Shown: one piece after another, positions 63,082-64,000 of the stretch | How positions within the stretch are numbered: the stretch's first letter is position 1 | Layout: the number at the start of each line of letters is the position of its first letter | NCBI GenBank assembly: GCA_945860915.1 | Contig: CAMARR010000003.1 | Coordinates: 1-64,000 of the forward strand | DNA: 64,000 nucleotides | From: Candidatus Kuenenia stuttgartensis | GTDB taxonomy: Bacteria > Planctomycetota > GCA-002687715 > CAIWVZ01 | Reading direction: 5' to 3' | Program-made: the position numbers and the translations under genes | Notes under the pieces: model-generated | Seen by the model: only the letters and a program-made list of their open reading frames with translations | Database searches by the model: none | What the model was told of the DNA's origin: nothing

Positions 63082-64000
63082 TCAGAATGTGATGTTCGAA
63101 GCCGGTGTCACCTGCGACACCGCGCCACCAACGATGGCAATGGCAATGTAATCAACGCTCAAGCCCGCGGGAATACCAAAGGGCCCGATTTGGAATACGC
63201 CCGCCCCGTCGAGATTGACATGCCAAGGGACCGTCCCTAGAGGGGACATGGCCTGCTCAAGCACCAACGAGTCGAAAGCGATTCCAAACAATGGCCCGCT
63301 CCCAGTCGGTAGCGAGAGATTCAGTGCCACGAGATTGAAGACTTCTGCCCCGGGCAAAGCCGGTGCGTTGGTCTTCATGATCCAATTTCCCGGCCCAGAC
63401 GGGAGGAATGAGAGAGAGAGCGGCGGAATCACCACCGAGGACGACAAGGTGACTTTGTCCACATATCCAAATGACGGGACCGCGGTGTCGCCGCCGTTAC
63501 CCACGTAGACGCGAAGTGTGATGGGTGTCGTCGTGGTAATCGTGGGGAAAAGCGTCACGAGATTCTGAGATAGAGTGATCTTCCCCGTGCAAGGACGATT
63601 GCTGCAAACCATGGTGGTTGGGAACGAACCGGCCGTCGTGTCGACCAAGTAAATCGTCTGGGTAGTTGCACCAACTGTCACCGTCACGGCCATGAAGTCG
63701 TTCCACGATGGGTCGCCCGGGTTCTCTCCGGTCGCGAACGCGACGTCAAGCGTGAGCAACGATCCCGCCGCTCCTATAGTGAACGTTGACTCGATCTTGC
63801 TCACGCCTGTGAACGCTGTGAGCGTTCCCATGACGCTTGACGTCAGCCGCGTCCACTTGGCACCGTCACTTGGAAATCCAACGTCCGTTGCGCACGAGAG
63901 GTAAGGCAGGATCCGGGTAGCGCTGCCGCCCGTCGAAACGGAACTAGACCAACCCGCAGGCATAACTGTCCCGCCTGCCACCGCGGACTCGAATGAACCA
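63082..64000 (-). CDS. Secreted beta-rich protein with C-terminal module (5' end outside window)
   Basis: About 305 residues are visible; the frame is open to the window edge with coding character ('GSFESAVAGGTV' before the first internal start), so the gene begins beyond 64000. The visible N-terminal part is a jelly-roll-like beta domain ('GWSSSVSTGGSATRILPYL', 'TFTIGAAGSLLTLDVAFAT', 'LRVYVGNGGDTAVPSFGYV'), as in carbohydrate-binding domains. The last 110 residues are the shared module ('PTGSGPLFGIAFDSLVLEQ', ending 'PASNITF'). The two Cys in 'MVCSNRPCTG' could pair. Confidence 0.78.
   Translation of the reverse strand, partial: GSFESAVAGGTVMPAGWSSSVSTGGSATRILPYLSCATDVGFPSDGAKWTRLTSSVMGTLTAFTGVSKIESTFTIGAAGSLLTLDVAFATGENPGDPSWNDFMAVTVTVGATTQTIYLVDTTAGSFPTTMVCSNRPCTGKITLSQNLVTLFPTITTTTPITLRVYVGNGGDTAVPSFGYVDKVTLSSSVVIPPLSLSFLPSGPGNWIMKTNAPALPGAEVFNLVALNLSLPTGSGPLFGIAFDSLVLEQAMSPLGTVPWHVNLDGAGVFQIGPFGIPAGLSVDYIAIAIVGGAVSQVTPASNITF

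Overview
The window looks like chromosomal DNA of a Planctomycetota bacterium. The evidence is two Tat-exported DUF1501 genes coupled to secreted PSCyt1/DUF1549/DUF1553 ('Planctomycete cytochrome') genes, a CotH/VTC/DUF4956 cluster, a sulfatase with a formylglycine-generating enzyme, and many large secreted proteins. At least six secreted proteins appear to share a C-terminal beta-rich module, which suggests one marine planctomycete lineage; the exact placement is inference. GC content is moderately high and coding density is high. There is no CRISPR array, IS element, rRNA or phage region. One tRNA gene, tRNA-Arg(CCT), is present.

Layout. 1-6330: a cassette for the quinohemoprotein amine dehydrogenase (QHNDH). 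It holds qhpA (alpha, cut by the window edge), qhpD (radical SAM crosslinking enzyme), qhpC (gamma, the cysteine-tryptophylquinone peptide), qhpB (beta propeller), qhpE (subtilisin-like leader protease) and, convergent to these, qhpG (flavin monooxygenase). Every crosslinking residue known from the Paracoccus gamma subunit is present at identical spacing. 6363-10614: a DUF1501 + EF-hand/PSCyt1/DUF1549/DUF1553 pair. 10912-14214: CotH kinase, VTC domain and DUF4956 membrane protein, translationally coupled. 14280: tRNA-Arg. 14467-22429: TPR-redoxin protein, CBM/GH18 chitinase-like protein, two coupled unknown membrane proteins, and a sodium:solute symporter. 23042-27430: an MBOAT acyltransferase broken by a one-base frameshift, its SGNH-like partner, and a GT-C glycosyltransferase. 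27458-38877: a minus-strand TonB energy-transduction operon (solenoid lipoprotein, TonB-dependent receptor, DUF3450, long ExbB, ExbD, TonB, TPR lipoprotein). It lies just after a secreted beta-helix gene and a run of three adjacent hairpins. 39085-43255: a coupled glycoside hydrolase-like / esterase / acyltransferase-3 operon whose first start codon lies inside a perfect 14-bp hairpin. 43284-46033: a small secreted protein and a diheme cytochrome c peroxidase-like protein. 46211-51179: a second PSCyt1/DUF1549/PA14/DUF1553 + DUF1501 pair. 51181-54972: an overlapping minor-pilin operon with a HEAT-repeat gene. 55232-64000: exosortase-associated-type GT4 glycosyltransferase, sulfatase, HTH regulator with a basic tail, formylglycine-generating enzyme lipoprotein, M48 peptidase lipoprotein, AsmA-like protein, VCBS/FG-GAP protein, and a secreted protein that runs off the window.

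How it works together. The first region should make a periplasmic CTQ amine oxidising enzyme. Most of the rest is envelope and extracellular biology: TonB-driven uptake, surface polysaccharide synthesis and acylation, polysaccharide and sulfate-ester breakdown, pilin-like secretion parts, and secreted proteins of unknown role. I made all calls by reading the sequence; none was checked against a database.
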